Shown here in pieces: positions 1 through 8,738 of a stretch of DNA of 64,000 bases. Under the pieces are notes generated by a model, which was given only the letters and a program-made list of their open reading frames with translations, had not been told where the DNA came from and made no database searches. The DNA comes from HGM12587 sp045128635. GTDB lineage: Bacteria > Bacillota > Clostridia > Lachnospirales > Lachnospiraceae. Location of the stretch: assembly GCA_045128635.1 (NCBI GenBank), contig JBGVRS010000193.1, positions 1 to 64,000 of the forward strand, written 5' to 3'. Made by a program: the position numbers and the translations under genes. Position 1 is the stretch's first letter. Every line of letters starts with the position of its first letter.

Positions 1-183
1 GCTGCCATCATTTTGGACCATAGCACCAACACCAGCCCACATGACCTTCATAAACTTTTCAAATTCATATCCTTTCGGTGCAAGGCGCTTTCCTAACAAT
101 CCCAAATATGCTTTTACAAATTCATCCTGATCCATTGGCAAAAGTGTGCCATCCAGATCAAATAATACTGCTTTGATACTCAT
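1..183 (-). CDS. HAD-family hydrolase, N-terminal part (runs off the window)
   Basis: The minus strand encodes 61 residues from an ATG at 183 to the window edge. Near the start is the HAD motif I, LFDLDGTLL, whose first aspartate is the nucleophile in phosphatases and phosphoglucomutases of this superfamily. The remainder (cap region and motifs II-IV) lies outside the window, so the substrate cannot be judged. It is followed 3' by sequence outside the window and preceded by a DMT transporter gene ending at 1074 on the same strand, about 9 bases upstream, which suggests co-transcription. Confidence 0.8.
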   Translation of the reverse strand, partial: MSIKAVLFDLDGTLLPMDQDEFVKAYLGLLGKRLAPKGYEFEKFMKVMWAGVGAMVQNDGS

Positions 184-192
184 TTCTTTCCC

Positions 193-1074
193 TTACTCTG
201 CTTTCTCAATTCTTGAATAATAATAAACACCGCCAATGATCATGACACCACCTGCGACCTGTAATAACACCGGCATTTCACCAAATAAAATTCCTGCCAT
301 GATTGCAGCTACCACCGGCTCACAAAGCTTGGATGCGGATACAAAAGCCGGCGAAAAATATTTTAGGCACCAACTAAAGATACTGTGCCCTAAAATTGTT
401 GAAAAGATGGATAGTAACAAACCTACAACGACTGCGCTCATTCCATAATCAAACAATTGATAACCCTGCACGAGACAAGTCACCAACAACACTGCGGCAC
501 AAGATGTATATACCACATAAGTATATACATTGGTGGATACATTTTTTCGCACAATTCGTCCAATGAGTGTATACACTGCAACTGCCACAGCTGCCACAAG
601 CGCCAGAAAATCTCCGTACAAATGCACTCCTCCTGCAGAAGAATCTGCATAGGCAATGATAAGGCTGCCTGCAAATGTAATCAAAATTGCAAGAATTGCT
701 TTCTTAGATAATTTTCCTTTCAAAAACAAACAAAATCCTAATGCTACCCAGATAACTTCCGTACATACAATGGATGTAGAACTGGCAACAGATGTATGCT
801 GCAAAGACTCAAACCACAGTACAAAGTGGATTGCCAGCAACAATCCACTTAAGGCACTTAGACCGAATTCTTTTTTATTTACATGAAGAAGCTCTTCTCT
901 TACATCTTTCTTTCCCCACACCACCGGACTCATCAAAAGCACTGTCCAGCATAAGCGAAATGCGGCAGTTACCGCTGAAGGCGCTGTGGAATATTTTACA
1001 AAGATTGCAGAAAGGGAAATCCCTAAAATCCCCACCACAATCATAATCATCGGATGTTTTTCAATATATTTCAT
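193..1074 (-). CDS. DMT superfamily transporter (EamA domains)
   Basis: This 293-residue protein is highly hydrophobic with about ten membrane segments arranged as two EamA repeats, typical of drug/metabolite exporters of about 300 residues. The N-terminal segment (MIMIVVGILGISLSAIFVKY) and the second-half segment with GLLLSIFSTILGHSIFSWCL fit the family pattern, including the conserved proline/alanine-rich loops (SPAFVSASKLCEPVVAA). The substrate cannot be predicted from sequence. It lies directly upstream of the HAD gene and 17 bases downstream of an alpha/beta hydrolase gene, all on the minus strand, so a three-gene transcript is plausible. Confidence 0.88.
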   Translation of the reverse strand: MKYIEKHPMIMIVVGILGISLSAIFVKYSTAPSAVTAAFRLCWTVLLMSPVVWGKKDVREELLHVNKKEFGLSALSGLLLAIHFVLWFESLQHTSVASSTSIVCTEVIWVALGFCLFLKGKLSKKAILAILITFAGSLIIAYADSSAGGVHLYGDFLALVAAVAVAVYTLIGRIVRKNVSTNVYTYVVYTSCAAVLLVTCLVQGYQLFDYGMSAVVVGLLLSIFSTILGHSIFSWCLKYFSPAFVSASKLCEPVVAAIMAGILFGEMPVLLQVAGGVMIIGGVYYYSRIEKAE

Positions 1075-1091
1075 TGGTCAACTGCTTCTTT

Positions 1092-2000
1092 CTAAATGTT
1101 ACTTGTAATCCAATCTAAAAGATCCTGATAGACAATCTCTTTATCCACTTCATTTAAGATTTCGTGGCGGTCTTCCGGATATAATTTAATACTTGCCTTC
1201 TTCGCACCTTTTTCCACATATCTGTTATAAACAGTTTCCACACCTTTACCATGACTTCCAACAGGGTCTTCACTTCCTGCCACAAAATGAATTGGAAGTT
1301 CTTTTGGGAAGTTTCCACTCTTTTCCTGGACATTCATTTTAGACATTCCGTCAAACATATTGTAAAAAGCATTCAAAGTAAATACAAAGCCGCTTAATGG
1401 ATCTTTGGCATAATTCTTTACATTTTCTTCGTTACGTGAAAGCCAGCCTTTGCCCATTTCTTTTTCAAATCCGCCGATAACAAGGCCATTGACAAAATCA
1501 CTGCGATGTTCCCATCCCTTAAATGCGGCAATCAGCTTACATACAAGCTTTCCACCGGAAAGAATGGCATCCGGCTGTTCTCCGGTTCCCATGATAATAG
1601 CACCGGAAAGCCCCTCACCATACATTCCAAGATACTGACGGGTCAGGAATGAGCCCATACTGTGACCCATGAGAAAATATGGCACATCCGGATATTTTTT
1701 CTGAGTCAAAATTCTTAATTCATGAATGTCTCCAATCACGCATGCATTTCCATTCGGGTCTGCAAAATATCCCATTTTTTCTTTGCTGACCATCGACTTT
1801 CCATGTCCCAAATGAGAATGTCCTGTAACATAAATTCCATTCTCTGCCAAATATGCTGCAAAATCACTGTATCTTTCAATATGTTCTACCATCCCGTGAG
1901 CAATCTGAAGGACTGCTTTTACTTTTCCTTCAGGAATCCATTCTAATGCATGAATCTGTGTCAAACCATCTTTGGATGAAAAATAAAATTCTTTTTTCAT
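1092..2000 (-). CDS. Alpha/beta hydrolase, monoacylglycerol lipase/lysophospholipase type
   Basis: The 302-residue protein begins with the strand pattern of the serine aminopeptidase S33/lysophospholipase family (residues 14-60: HALEWIPEG, then HGMVEHIERY). The nucleophile elbow GHSMGS lies near residue 112. An acidic residue in AGSEDPVG (about 245) and the histidine in YPEDRHEILNE (about 280) complete the Ser-Asp-His triad. No signal peptide is visible, so it is probably cytoplasmic and acts on lipid esters; the exact substrate is unknown. The start has an acceptable Shine-Dalgarno and the gene diverges from the aldo/keto reductase at 2112. Confidence 0.88.
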   Translation of the reverse strand: MKKEFYFSSKDGLTQIHALEWIPEGKVKAVLQIAHGMVEHIERYSDFAAYLAENGIYVTGHSHLGHGKSMVSKEKMGYFADPNGNACVIGDIHELRILTQKKYPDVPYFLMGHSMGSFLTRQYLGMYGEGLSGAIIMGTGEQPDAILSGGKLVCKLIAAFKGWEHRSDFVNGLVIGGFEKEMGKGWLSRNEENVKNYAKDPLSGFVFTLNAFYNMFDGMSKMNVQEKSGNFPKELPIHFVAGSEDPVGSHGKGVETVYNRYVEKGAKKASIKLYPEDRHEILNEVDKEIVYQDLLDWITSNI

Positions 2001-2020
2001 AAGCGACCGCCTTTCTGTCC

Positions 2021-2049
2021 TTGACGAATTCTTTTTTTCAGAATAACAT
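2021..2049 (+). promoter_or_regulatory. Likely sigma-A promoter of the aldo/keto reductase gene
   Basis: TTGACG (2021-2026) and TAACAT (2044-2049) are separated by 17 bases, about 60 bases upstream of the ATG at 2112. The -10 match is moderate. Confidence 0.5.
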
Positions 2050-2111
2050 AATTTCAGACTACTGTGAACAAAATCTCTTTGAATAGTTCAATTAATTTAG
2101 AGGAAACAAAT

Positions 2112-3068
2112 ATGAAAAAGAAAACTTTAGGTAACACCGGCATTGAAGTTAGTATCGCTGGATTTGGTGTTCTCCCAATGGGACCAAGCCAGCTGGCACT
2201 GCCTGTAGAGAAAGGTGCAGAAATTATCAGATATGCTCTGAAAAACGGCATCAATTTTTTAGATACGGCACAGTACTATCGTACTTATCCATACATCAGC
2301 AAAGCTTTGGAAACCGGAGAATTTGAAGATGTCATCATCTGTTCCAAATCTTTATGCTGGGATTATGATGGCATGATGGATGCAATTTTAGAAGCAAGAG
2401 AAGCCATGAACCGTGATGTCATTGATATTTTCCTCATGCATGAGGTTCGTTCCGGACAATTGGAATTACGCTCCGGCGCATGGAATGCGCTCAAAGATGC
2501 GAAAGCAAAAGGACTGGTTCGCGCCATCGGATTATCTACCCATCACGTGGATATCACCATGGAAGCCTCATCTATGAAAGATTTGGATGTTGTATTCCCA
2601 CTGATCAATTATGCAGGACTGGGCATCCGAAAAGGGGATGACTTTGGAACTAAAGAAGAAATGATGGAAGCAATTACTGCATGCCACAAAGCAGGAAAAG
2701 GAATTTTCTCTATGAAAGCTTTTGGCGGCGGAAGTCTCACCGGACACTATCAGGAAGCGTTAGATTATGTATTTTCGAAAGATGAAATCGATTCTGTAAT
2801 GATTGGATTTGGAAAGATTTCAGAAGTAGACGATCTGCTCTCCTATCTGGATGGTTCCATGGACAAATCCTACAATCCGGATATTTCAAAGAAAAAGGTT
2901 TATATCAATCAGGAAGACTGCGAAGGGTGCGGCGCCTGCAAGGCAGCCTGTCCGGCTGGTGCAATCTTCTATAATGAAAACGGACTGGCAGAGGTTAATC
3001 ATGAAAAATGTCTGACCTGCGGCTATTGCAGTCCGGTATGTCCTGTCAGGGCGGTGATCATGTATTAA
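2112..3068 (+). CDS. Aldo/keto reductase with C-terminal two-[4Fe-4S] ferredoxin domain
   Basis: The protein has 318 residues when started at 2112, where an AGAGGAAA ribosome binding site precedes ATG; an in-frame ATG 16 codons upstream lacks one. Residues 1-250 form the aldo/keto reductase barrel: LGNTGIEVSIAGFG at the start, the LDTAQYYRTYP segment with the catalytic-type Asp and Tyr, and IDIFLMHE. The last 55 residues hold two ferredoxin motifs, CEGCGACKAACP and CLTCGYCSPVCP. This fusion family is common in anaerobic Firmicutes and presumably exchanges electrons between NAD(P)H and ferredoxin-like clusters; the substrate is unknown. It ends just before a terminator shared with hydF. Confidence 0.9.
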   Translation: MKKKTLGNTGIEVSIAGFGVLPMGPSQLALPVEKGAEIIRYALKNGINFLDTAQYYRTYPYISKALETGEFEDVIICSKSLCWDYDGMMDAILEAREAMNRDVIDIFLMHEVRSGQLELRSGAWNALKDAKAKGLVRAIGLSTHHVDITMEASSMKDLDVVFPLINYAGLGIRKGDDFGTKEEMMEAITACHKAGKGIFSMKAFGGGSLTGHYQEALDYVFSKDEIDSVMIGFGKISEVDDLLSYLDGSMDKSYNPDISKKKVYINQEDCEGCGACKAACPAGAIFYNENGLAEVNHEKCLTCGYCSPVCPVRAVIMY

Positions 3069-3069
3069 A

Positions 3070-3096
3070 AAAAGGGATGCCAAGTGCATCCCTTTT
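3070..3096. terminator. Bidirectional intrinsic terminator
   Basis: The perfect stem AAAGGGATGC / GCATCCCTTT with a 5-nt loop and A/T runs on both sides lies between the convergent aldo/keto reductase (+) and hydF (-) genes. Confidence 0.85.
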
Positions 3097-3100
3097 ACTA

Positions 3101-4297
3101 TCAAATTTTCTCCAAAATCTCCGGAAAAACTTCCAGACTTCTTTTTAAAATCCCATTTACATACGCAATAAAAGTTCCATAATTGGTAATCGGTACCCCC
3201 TGATCCACGGCACACTTTGTACGATAACGCACTTCTCGTTCGTTTAGCATACAGCCACCGCAATGAATCACCATGGCATATTTTGTCAAATCCTCCGGAA
3301 ACTCTGTGCCACTGCATGTCTCAATTTTAATATCTTTTCCTGTATATTTGCGAAGCCAGTTTGGAATCTTCACTGTTCCAATGTCATCGCACTGTCTATG
3401 ATGGGTACAGCCTTCTGCGATAAGAATGGTATCGCCGTCTTTTAAGTGTTCTATCGCAGCTGCTCCCAGTGCTGCTGCATCCAAAAGTCCTTTATATGTT
3501 GCCATTAAAATCGAAAAAGAAGTCAATGGAATATCCGCAGGTACCAATGGTGCTACCGTTTTAAATACCTGACTGTCAGTGATAACCATGGCAGGCTTTT
3601 TGCCAAGCCCTTCTAAAGTCTGTGTCAGTTCGCTCTCTTTTGTCACAATTGCCATGGCTCCCGCATCCAGAATATCCCGGATGGTCTGCTGCTGCGGTAA
3701 AATCAGTCGTCCCTTTGGTGCTGCGCTGTCAATCGGCACAACCAGTACTACAAAATCACCACGGTTTAACTTATCAGCAATGATGCTTTTTTCTGCACTC
3801 TGCTCTTTTAAGGCTGCAATTCGCTCTTTCACCTCAAAGATATTCTCTTTTTTCAGTGCACTTGCAAAAATTTCCTGTGAACCTGCCACCGGAATCTCTT
3901 CCAGCAAATCTGATTTATTATAAACAATCAGATAATTGATTTCTTTTGCCTGAAAAAGTGCAATTAACTCTTTGTCACATTCTTTGAGACCTTCCGTGGC
4001 ATCCACCACAAGCACTGCAATATCTGTTTTATTTAACACCTGCTTGGTCTTTTTTACGCGAAGCTCTCCAAGCATTCCCTCATCATCAAAGCCCGGCGTG
4101 TCAATGATCATAACAGGTCCCAGTGGAAGCAGTTCCATGGTCTTGTAAACCGGGTCTGTGGTGGTTCCTTTCACATCAGAAACCACTGCCAATTCCTGAC
4201 CTGTCACCGCATTCACAATGCTTGATTTTCCTGCATTTCTGCGACCAAAAAAGCCGATATGTGTACGCTCACTGGCTGGTGTATTGTTCATCCCCAT
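3101..4297 (-). CDS. hydF: [FeFe]-hydrogenase maturation GTPase HydF
   Basis: The protein has 398 residues, usual for HydF. The N-terminal GTPase domain shows the P-loop GRRNAGKSS (about 18-26), the switch I region VKGTTTDPV, G3 DTPGFDD (about 60-66) and G4 NKSD. The C-terminal cluster-binding domain has the HydF pattern CTHHRQCDD followed about 50 residues later by HCGGC. HydF is the scaffold that carries the H-cluster precursor assembled by HydE and HydG. It is the last gene of a nine-gene operon, 40 bases after the binding-protein gene. HydA and HydG are not in this window, so here HydF may serve general hydrogenase maturation or the nitrogenase-like system beside it. A GGAGGA site precedes the start. 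Confidence 0.95.
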   Translation of the reverse strand: MGMNNTPASERTHIGFFGRRNAGKSSIVNAVTGQELAVVSDVKGTTTDPVYKTMELLPLGPVMIIDTPGFDDEGMLGELRVKKTKQVLNKTDIAVLVVDATEGLKECDKELIALFQAKEINYLIVYNKSDLLEEIPVAGSQEIFASALKKENIFEVKERIAALKEQSAEKSIIADKLNRGDFVVLVVPIDSAAPKGRLILPQQQTIRDILDAGAMAIVTKESELTQTLEGLGKKPAMVITDSQVFKTVAPLVPADIPLTSFSILMATYKGLLDAAALGAAAIEHLKDGDTILIAEGCTHHRQCDDIGTVKIPNWLRKYTGKDIKIETCSGTEFPEDLTKYAMVIHCGGCMLNEREVRYRTKCAVDQGVPITNYGTFIAYVNGILKRSLEVFPEILEKI

Positions 4298-4337
4298 AAC
4301 ATTCCTCCTCTTTCGTAAAATATTCTATAAAATACTC

Positions 4338-5507
4338 TTAGAAACCTACTCCCACAGATGTTTCTGGTGCAAAAATAGATGCCGCCTGGTCATCTGTTAA
4401 TTCAAGGCCAAATACCTCTTTATAGTAGTCCTTTGTTTCCTGAATAATATCAATGTCTTCAAAAAGCTCTGGATAAGTTATTTTCGCAAACCAAAGAAGT
4501 GTTACCGGTGTATCTGCTCCCGGTGTATAACTGCGGTACATTCCCAATGGCATTTTATATACCTTCTCATTCTGTACTGCATCAATGGCACTCCAATCAT
4601 AGTTTCCAATGGCATTGGTGTACAAATCCTCCGGCTGCGCAGCTGTAAAATTTGTAATAAAGATGGTAGATGGATTCCATGCATAAATCTGTTCCATATT
4701 TGCATCCACCTGATTGTCCATCTGAATTTCTTCTGCTACGTTAATTGCTCCGATGGCATCCGCCCAGAACTGTCCAAAAAACTTAGAACCAGAAGTCTGC
4801 ATGTTGGTGTCTGTGTATTTAAAGAGGAAAAATACACGTTCTCTTTCTTCCTCCGTAATCTCTGCAACTCGTTCCTGAACAAGTTCATAGTACTCTTTGG
4901 AGTATTTTGCCACGATTTCTGTCTTATCATTGTCCGGGAAAATTTCACTCAAGAGAATGATCCAGTGATTTAAGGTTTCAATGGCATTATATTCCCATTT
5001 GTTTACAGAAATTGCCACAGCGGCAAATCCTGCATTACGAAGCTGTTCTCCCTGATCCGGCTGAGATGCACTGTAAAATACAACATCCGGTTCCAGCTTC
5101 ATCAGTTCTTCCAGATTGATATCTGTACCATTCATATAAGCTGTTTCGGCATTTAAAACTTCCGGGTAAAGTTCTCCAAGAAGTCCGTTCTCTGCTGCAC
5201 TCATACTGTTTGGGGACATCCCCACAATTTTTTCTGCTGAATCAAAAAATACTGTCAGAACACTTGGAAGCGGTAAAATGTTTCCAACCGCGATACGGTT
5301 TACTTCATATGGCACTTCTACTTCGATGCCTAAATGGTCTGTAATTACATGGGTACCTGTTTTCTTATCTTCCTCAACTTCTTCTGCAGTTTCTGCTGTC
5401 ACAGGGTCTTCCTGTGCAGCCGCTTCTTTATTTCCACCGCATCCTGCTGCAGAAATGAGCATCACTCCTGCCAACAGCATGCACAGAATTTTTTTCATAG
5501 ATTTCAT
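4338..5507 (-). CDS. ABC transporter substrate-binding lipoprotein, iron/cofactor (periplasmic-binding helical backbone) type
   Basis: The 389-residue protein starts with a lipoprotein signal (MKSMKKILCMLLAGVMLIS, lipobox ISAAGC, Cys about 23). The mature part has the two-lobe class III fold of iron-siderophore/cobalamin binding proteins: ITDHLGIEVEVP at the start, VNRIAVGNILPLP, and LMKLEPDVVFYSASQ in the middle. Its permease and ATPase are encoded upstream in the same operon (10643-11662 and 9855-10646), separated from it by the radical SAM and nitrogenase-like genes. That arrangement suggests uptake of a metal or metal complex for the enzymes between. The ligand is not predictable by eye. 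Confidence 0.88.
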   Translation of the reverse strand: MKSMKKILCMLLAGVMLISAAGCGGNKEAAAQEDPVTAETAEEVEEDKKTGTHVITDHLGIEVEVPYEVNRIAVGNILPLPSVLTVFFDSAEKIVGMSPNSMSAAENGLLGELYPEVLNAETAYMNGTDINLEELMKLEPDVVFYSASQPDQGEQLRNAGFAAVAISVNKWEYNAIETLNHWIILLSEIFPDNDKTEIVAKYSKEYYELVQERVAEITEEERERVFFLFKYTDTNMQTSGSKFFGQFWADAIGAINVAEEIQMDNQVDANMEQIYAWNPSTIFITNFTAAQPEDLYTNAIGNYDWSAIDAVQNEKVYKMPLGMYRSYTPGADTPVTLLWFAKITYPELFEDIDIIQETKDYYKEVFGLELTDDQAASIFAPETSVGVGF

Positions 5508-5521
5508 TTTTCTTCCTCCAT

Positions 5522-6649
5522 TTATCCTTCCTCAAATCGCTCTATCAGATTCGGAATTTCATTTCGATAGATTCTTCCGGAGAAGCTTTCTGCCGGAAGG
5601 TTCATAAATTTCGCATCTTTTGGACAGATTGGTCGATACAGTGGATCTGCAATGACCATTTTCATGCCGGATAATGCTTCCACCACATCCTCTTCATCAG
5701 AAGTCAAAACGTCTTTAGCTCTTAAAAGTGTTTTCTCGCATTCTGTTGCACAAAGAACCTTCACGCCAATGCCGTATTCCAGTTCAATCGCCTGTGCCAG
5801 AGAAAGAGATGTGACCCCTTCACCAATTACTGCGATTTCACTGTTTGGAAGACTGCTCCATTCCAAATCCGATGAGCCTCCTTTTGCTGTATTTAGCAAT
5901 GCATGTTTTAACTCTTCCTGAAAAGCCGCTCCAATCGGCGTTCCTACTACATAAGGCGTTCCAAACAGTTCTTTCAGCACTTTTGCCACTCCAAGACCTG
6001 TTACTGATACCACCAGATTCACACTGGCACGCCCGGCTTCTGTCAGTTTCTCTAAAGTACTGCCCATGGCCCATTTGGAAATGACTGTAAATCCTGCATT
6101 TTCCAGAAATTTCACCATAGAAGCATCACTTCCGTTGACGGAAAAATCAAGGGGTGTCAGCCCAAGGATATTTGCCGACAAATATTCTGTCTTTTCCACA
6201 TCACGCTTTACAAATCTTCTCGCAATCCCCTCAAAAGCCTTTGCAGCTCCCTGTACATAAGTATTCATCCCTGTAGTATCAAATCCAAAAGTAGGAATTC
6301 CGGTACGGTCTTCCACCAGCTCTGCAACAGCTGTAAAATCAAAGCCTGTCATAGTTGGAATCGGAGTTCCTACAATCGCGATAAACTTTGGATGCAGATT
6401 GTTTGCCGCATCCACAATATCTCCAATGAGTTTCTCATCATCCCCCATAATTGCTTCCATCTCAGATAAACCGGAAATGTATACCATGCTGTCCATATCA
6501 TACCAGCGCGGTTCATCATGAGTGGTATAAGTAGAGTTACATCCTGACGCGTCGTGCATGATCACCATGCCGCCAAGCTCAAATAATGCGGAGCATACCC
6601 CAAAGGTATCCGCTGAATATGTTGAAATGATTCTCGCTGTCTGTTTCAT
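5522..6649 (-). CDS. Divergent nitrogenase component 1-like protein (NifD/NifK superfamily), smaller subunit
   Basis: With the ATG at 6649 (ATGA overlap with the upstream gene and a GGAGG six bases away) the protein has 375 residues, shorter than true NifD/NifK (about 450-520). It retains the component-1 layout: Cys19 in FGVCSAL, Cys37 in the ASGCNSTYT motif, and IVGTPIPTMTGFDF, where classical subunits have a cluster-ligating cysteine that is absent here. Later segments KFIAIVGTPIP and KMVIADPLYRP are typical Rossmann-like repeats of the superfamily. It probably pairs with the 444-residue protein upstream and receives electrons from the NifH-like protein. It is not a canonical N2-fixing subunit; the substrate is unknown. 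Confidence 0.82.
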   Translation of the reverse strand: MKQTARIISTYSADTFGVCSALFELGGMVIMHDASGCNSTYTTHDEPRWYDMDSMVYISGLSEMEAIMGDDEKLIGDIVDAANNLHPKFIAIVGTPIPTMTGFDFTAVAELVEDRTGIPTFGFDTTGMNTYVQGAAKAFEGIARRFVKRDVEKTEYLSANILGLTPLDFSVNGSDASMVKFLENAGFTVISKWAMGSTLEKLTEAGRASVNLVVSVTGLGVAKVLKELFGTPYVVGTPIGAAFQEELKHALLNTAKGGSSDLEWSSLPNSEIAVIGEGVTSLSLAQAIELEYGIGVKVLCATECEKTLLRAKDVLTSDEEDVVEALSGMKMVIADPLYRPICPKDAKFMNLPAESFSGRIYRNEIPNLIERFEEG

Positions 6650-7980
6650 CCGCAACCTCCGCATCCGCAGCCCATGCCTTTGATCTGAATCAAGGAACGC
6701 ATATCCTTTTCTTCCAGATAAGCTTCTCTCATCAGTTCTAAAGTGTGAAGCACTGCATCATATCCTAACATTCCGCCACCCTGTACCACGTTGACGAAAT
6801 GATTTGTATTTTCAAAATATGCTGCCTTTTGTCCGATTGCCAATCCATTGCCAATCTCACGATTTGCCATAAAACGCATGCTGGAATGAACTGTTGGATA
6901 AAGGAGCAGCTTTGGAAAATGATTCTGTAAATATTCAAAATCAGCCTTTTCTTCACCAATGATGGCATCCACATACACTTTTTCCACGTGAAAGCCGGCG
7001 TCCAGAAGCATTCTCGCAAGACCAAGCGGTCTTGTACAATAAGTATAGTCAATGGTAATCGGTGTATTTCCAATGAGTTCTAAAGTTTCTTTTTTCGCCG
7101 CATCACAAGCTTTTCGTTTCTCTGTAAAATCAGGAATTTCTATTCCCAAGGTCTTTCCAAGCATTTCAAACCCGGCATCAATTTCTTCATAATCAAAGCT
7201 AAATGGTACATAAAGATGTTCTCCGCCAAGACGCTCTGACAACATTTCTCCGCCTGCCACTGCTGCCGGATTATAAGAAATGTAGTAACTGCTCTCTGCC
7301 ATCTCCTGATATTCAGCATAAGTTTTACAGGAAGTGATTTCGTGAATCTTTAAGCCCGCAGCCTTTAAAATTTCCATAAGTTCGCTGGACTCTCTTGTCG
7401 GAAGGTCATTACCGATAATGGCAACTGCTGATTCCTTTTTTGCACGTTCCTTTAGAAGCATATATAAACGGCTTCGCATCAGCTGATCCGGTGTCATACC
7501 GCTTTTTCTCATAATCGGATTCATATAACAGTCTGTAAAATCAATATCTGGGAATCGATCACGAAGCTCTCTGTAAACCATTTCCAAGTCACAGCCTGCG
7601 AAATGATGTACACAGCTTGTATAGACCAATACGGCCGGTGGACGCTTTGGCAGTTTCTCGATAATGTCACTGACGCCATCGATCAAAAGTTCTTCCATAT
7701 CACCATCCAGCAGATTATGTTCTTTAATCTCTACTGTCGAAAATCTGTCTTCTGCATGCATTTCTGCTGCTGTCAGCACAACACCTCGAAGACAGCTTGC
7801 CGCACACACAAAGATTTCATGTGCTTCCGGAATGAGCATCCCTGTGTGCACAATATTCCACGTACCTCTTGCCGGAGTGGCATATTCAAGTCCGGATACG
7901 AATGGTGACGGGAAATTTGCATTTGCAATTTCGATTCCTTCCAGTTTTCTCACCACTGGTTCATTTACTCTTTTTAGCAT
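6646..7980 (-). CDS. Divergent nitrogenase component 1-like protein with Cys-rich tail, larger subunit
   Basis: The 444-residue protein belongs to the nitrogenase component 1 (NifD/NifK/BchN-like) superfamily. Candidate cluster ligands are Cys59 and Cys63 in FVCAASCLRG, and Cys123 and Cys130 in YTSCVHHFAGC. An unusual C-terminal tail, GMGCGCGGCG, adds four cysteines and could bind a further cluster or metal. The family context is known for dinitrogen, chlorophyllide, F430-precursor and methylthio-alkane reductases; this pair resembles none of these closely by eye. The start overlaps the NifH-like stop by 7 bases and the stop overlaps the next start, so the three reductase genes are translationally coupled. 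Confidence 0.85.
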   Translation of the reverse strand: MLKRVNEPVVRKLEGIEIANANFPSPFVSGLEYATPARGTWNIVHTGMLIPEAHEIFVCAASCLRGVVLTAAEMHAEDRFSTVEIKEHNLLDGDMEELLIDGVSDIIEKLPKRPPAVLVYTSCVHHFAGCDLEMVYRELRDRFPDIDFTDCYMNPIMRKSGMTPDQLMRSRLYMLLKERAKKESAVAIIGNDLPTRESSELMEILKAAGLKIHEITSCKTYAEYQEMAESSYYISYNPAAVAGGEMLSERLGGEHLYVPFSFDYEEIDAGFEMLGKTLGIEIPDFTEKRKACDAAKKETLELIGNTPITIDYTYCTRPLGLARMLLDAGFHVEKVYVDAIIGEEKADFEYLQNHFPKLLLYPTVHSSMRFMANREIGNGLAIGQKAAYFENTNHFVNVVQGGGMLGYDAVLHTLELMREAYLEEKDMRSLIQIKGMGCGCGGCG

Positions 7981-8738
7981 TCATTTACCCCACAGATCTT
8001 TAAGATTTCTTTTGCCAGCACGCGATATTCTCCTGCCATTTCACTGTCAGGGAACGCTTCTACCACAGTTTTTCCTAAATCTTCTGCTTCCTGAACCTTA
8101 TCGCTTCTGCTAAGCGTTCCGATAATTTCTGATTCGATATCTTTTGCAAGTTCTGCGACTTTCGCTTCTTCATCTTTTACGTTTCTGCGGTTTAAAATAA
8201 TACCGCCAAGGCCTGCGTAACCACGGCCCTTAAATCCGTCAATTGCCATGACAATATTTGCCGCTGCATGAATCGCCATATTTTCTCCTGATGTAATGAC
8301 AAATACTTTGTCTGCATATCCGCCACGCATTGGCATAGAAAATCCGCCGCATACAACGTCACCAAGGACATCATAGATCACCACATCCGGCTGATAGGTT
8401 TCGTAAGCACCTTTCTCAGCCAGTTTTTCCAGTGCTGCAATAATTCCTCGTCCGGCACAGCCAAGCCCGGGTGTTGGGCCGCCAGCTTCCACACAGATAA
8501 CGCCACCGTATCCTTCTGTTACCATATCTTCCAAAGTAAAATCATTTTTCTTTGTACGCACCAGTTCCAATACAGTAGTCACTTTTTCTTTTCCATGAAG
8601 GCTGACTGTGGAGTCCGCTTTCGGGTCACACCCAATCTGCATCACCTTATAGCCCATATCGCTCAGTGCCGCCGAAAGGTTAGACACTGTCGTAGACTTT
8701 CCAATCCCGCCTTTTCCATAAACTGCAAGTTTGATCAT
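7974..8738 (-). CDS. NifH-like iron protein (nitrogenase-family ATP-dependent reductase)
   Basis: The protein has 254 residues. It shows the deviant Walker A GKGGIGKSTT (8-17), IGCDPKADST, and the two cysteines that ligate the inter-subunit [4Fe-4S] cluster, Cys94 in GLGCAGRG and Cys130 in DVVCGGFSMP. The arginine after Cys94 corresponds to the ADP-ribosylated site of NifH. It therefore should be a homodimeric ATP-dependent electron donor to the two component-1-like proteins encoded next. It overlaps the HydE-like gene stop by 4 bases (ATGA) and the next start by 7. It is shorter than classical NifH (about 275-295), in line with uncharacterised nitrogenase-like groups. Confidence 0.92.
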   Translation of the reverse strand: MIKLAVYGKGGIGKSTTVSNLSAALSDMGYKVMQIGCDPKADSTVSLHGKEKVTTVLELVRTKKNDFTLEDMVTEGYGGVICVEAGGPTPGLGCAGRGIIAALEKLAEKGAYETYQPDVVIYDVLGDVVCGGFSMPMRGGYADKVFVITSGENMAIHAAANIVMAIDGFKGRGYAGLGGIILNRRNVKDEEAKVAELAKDIESEIIGTLSRSDKVQEAEDLGKTVVEAFPDSEMAGEYRVLAKEILKICGVNEC

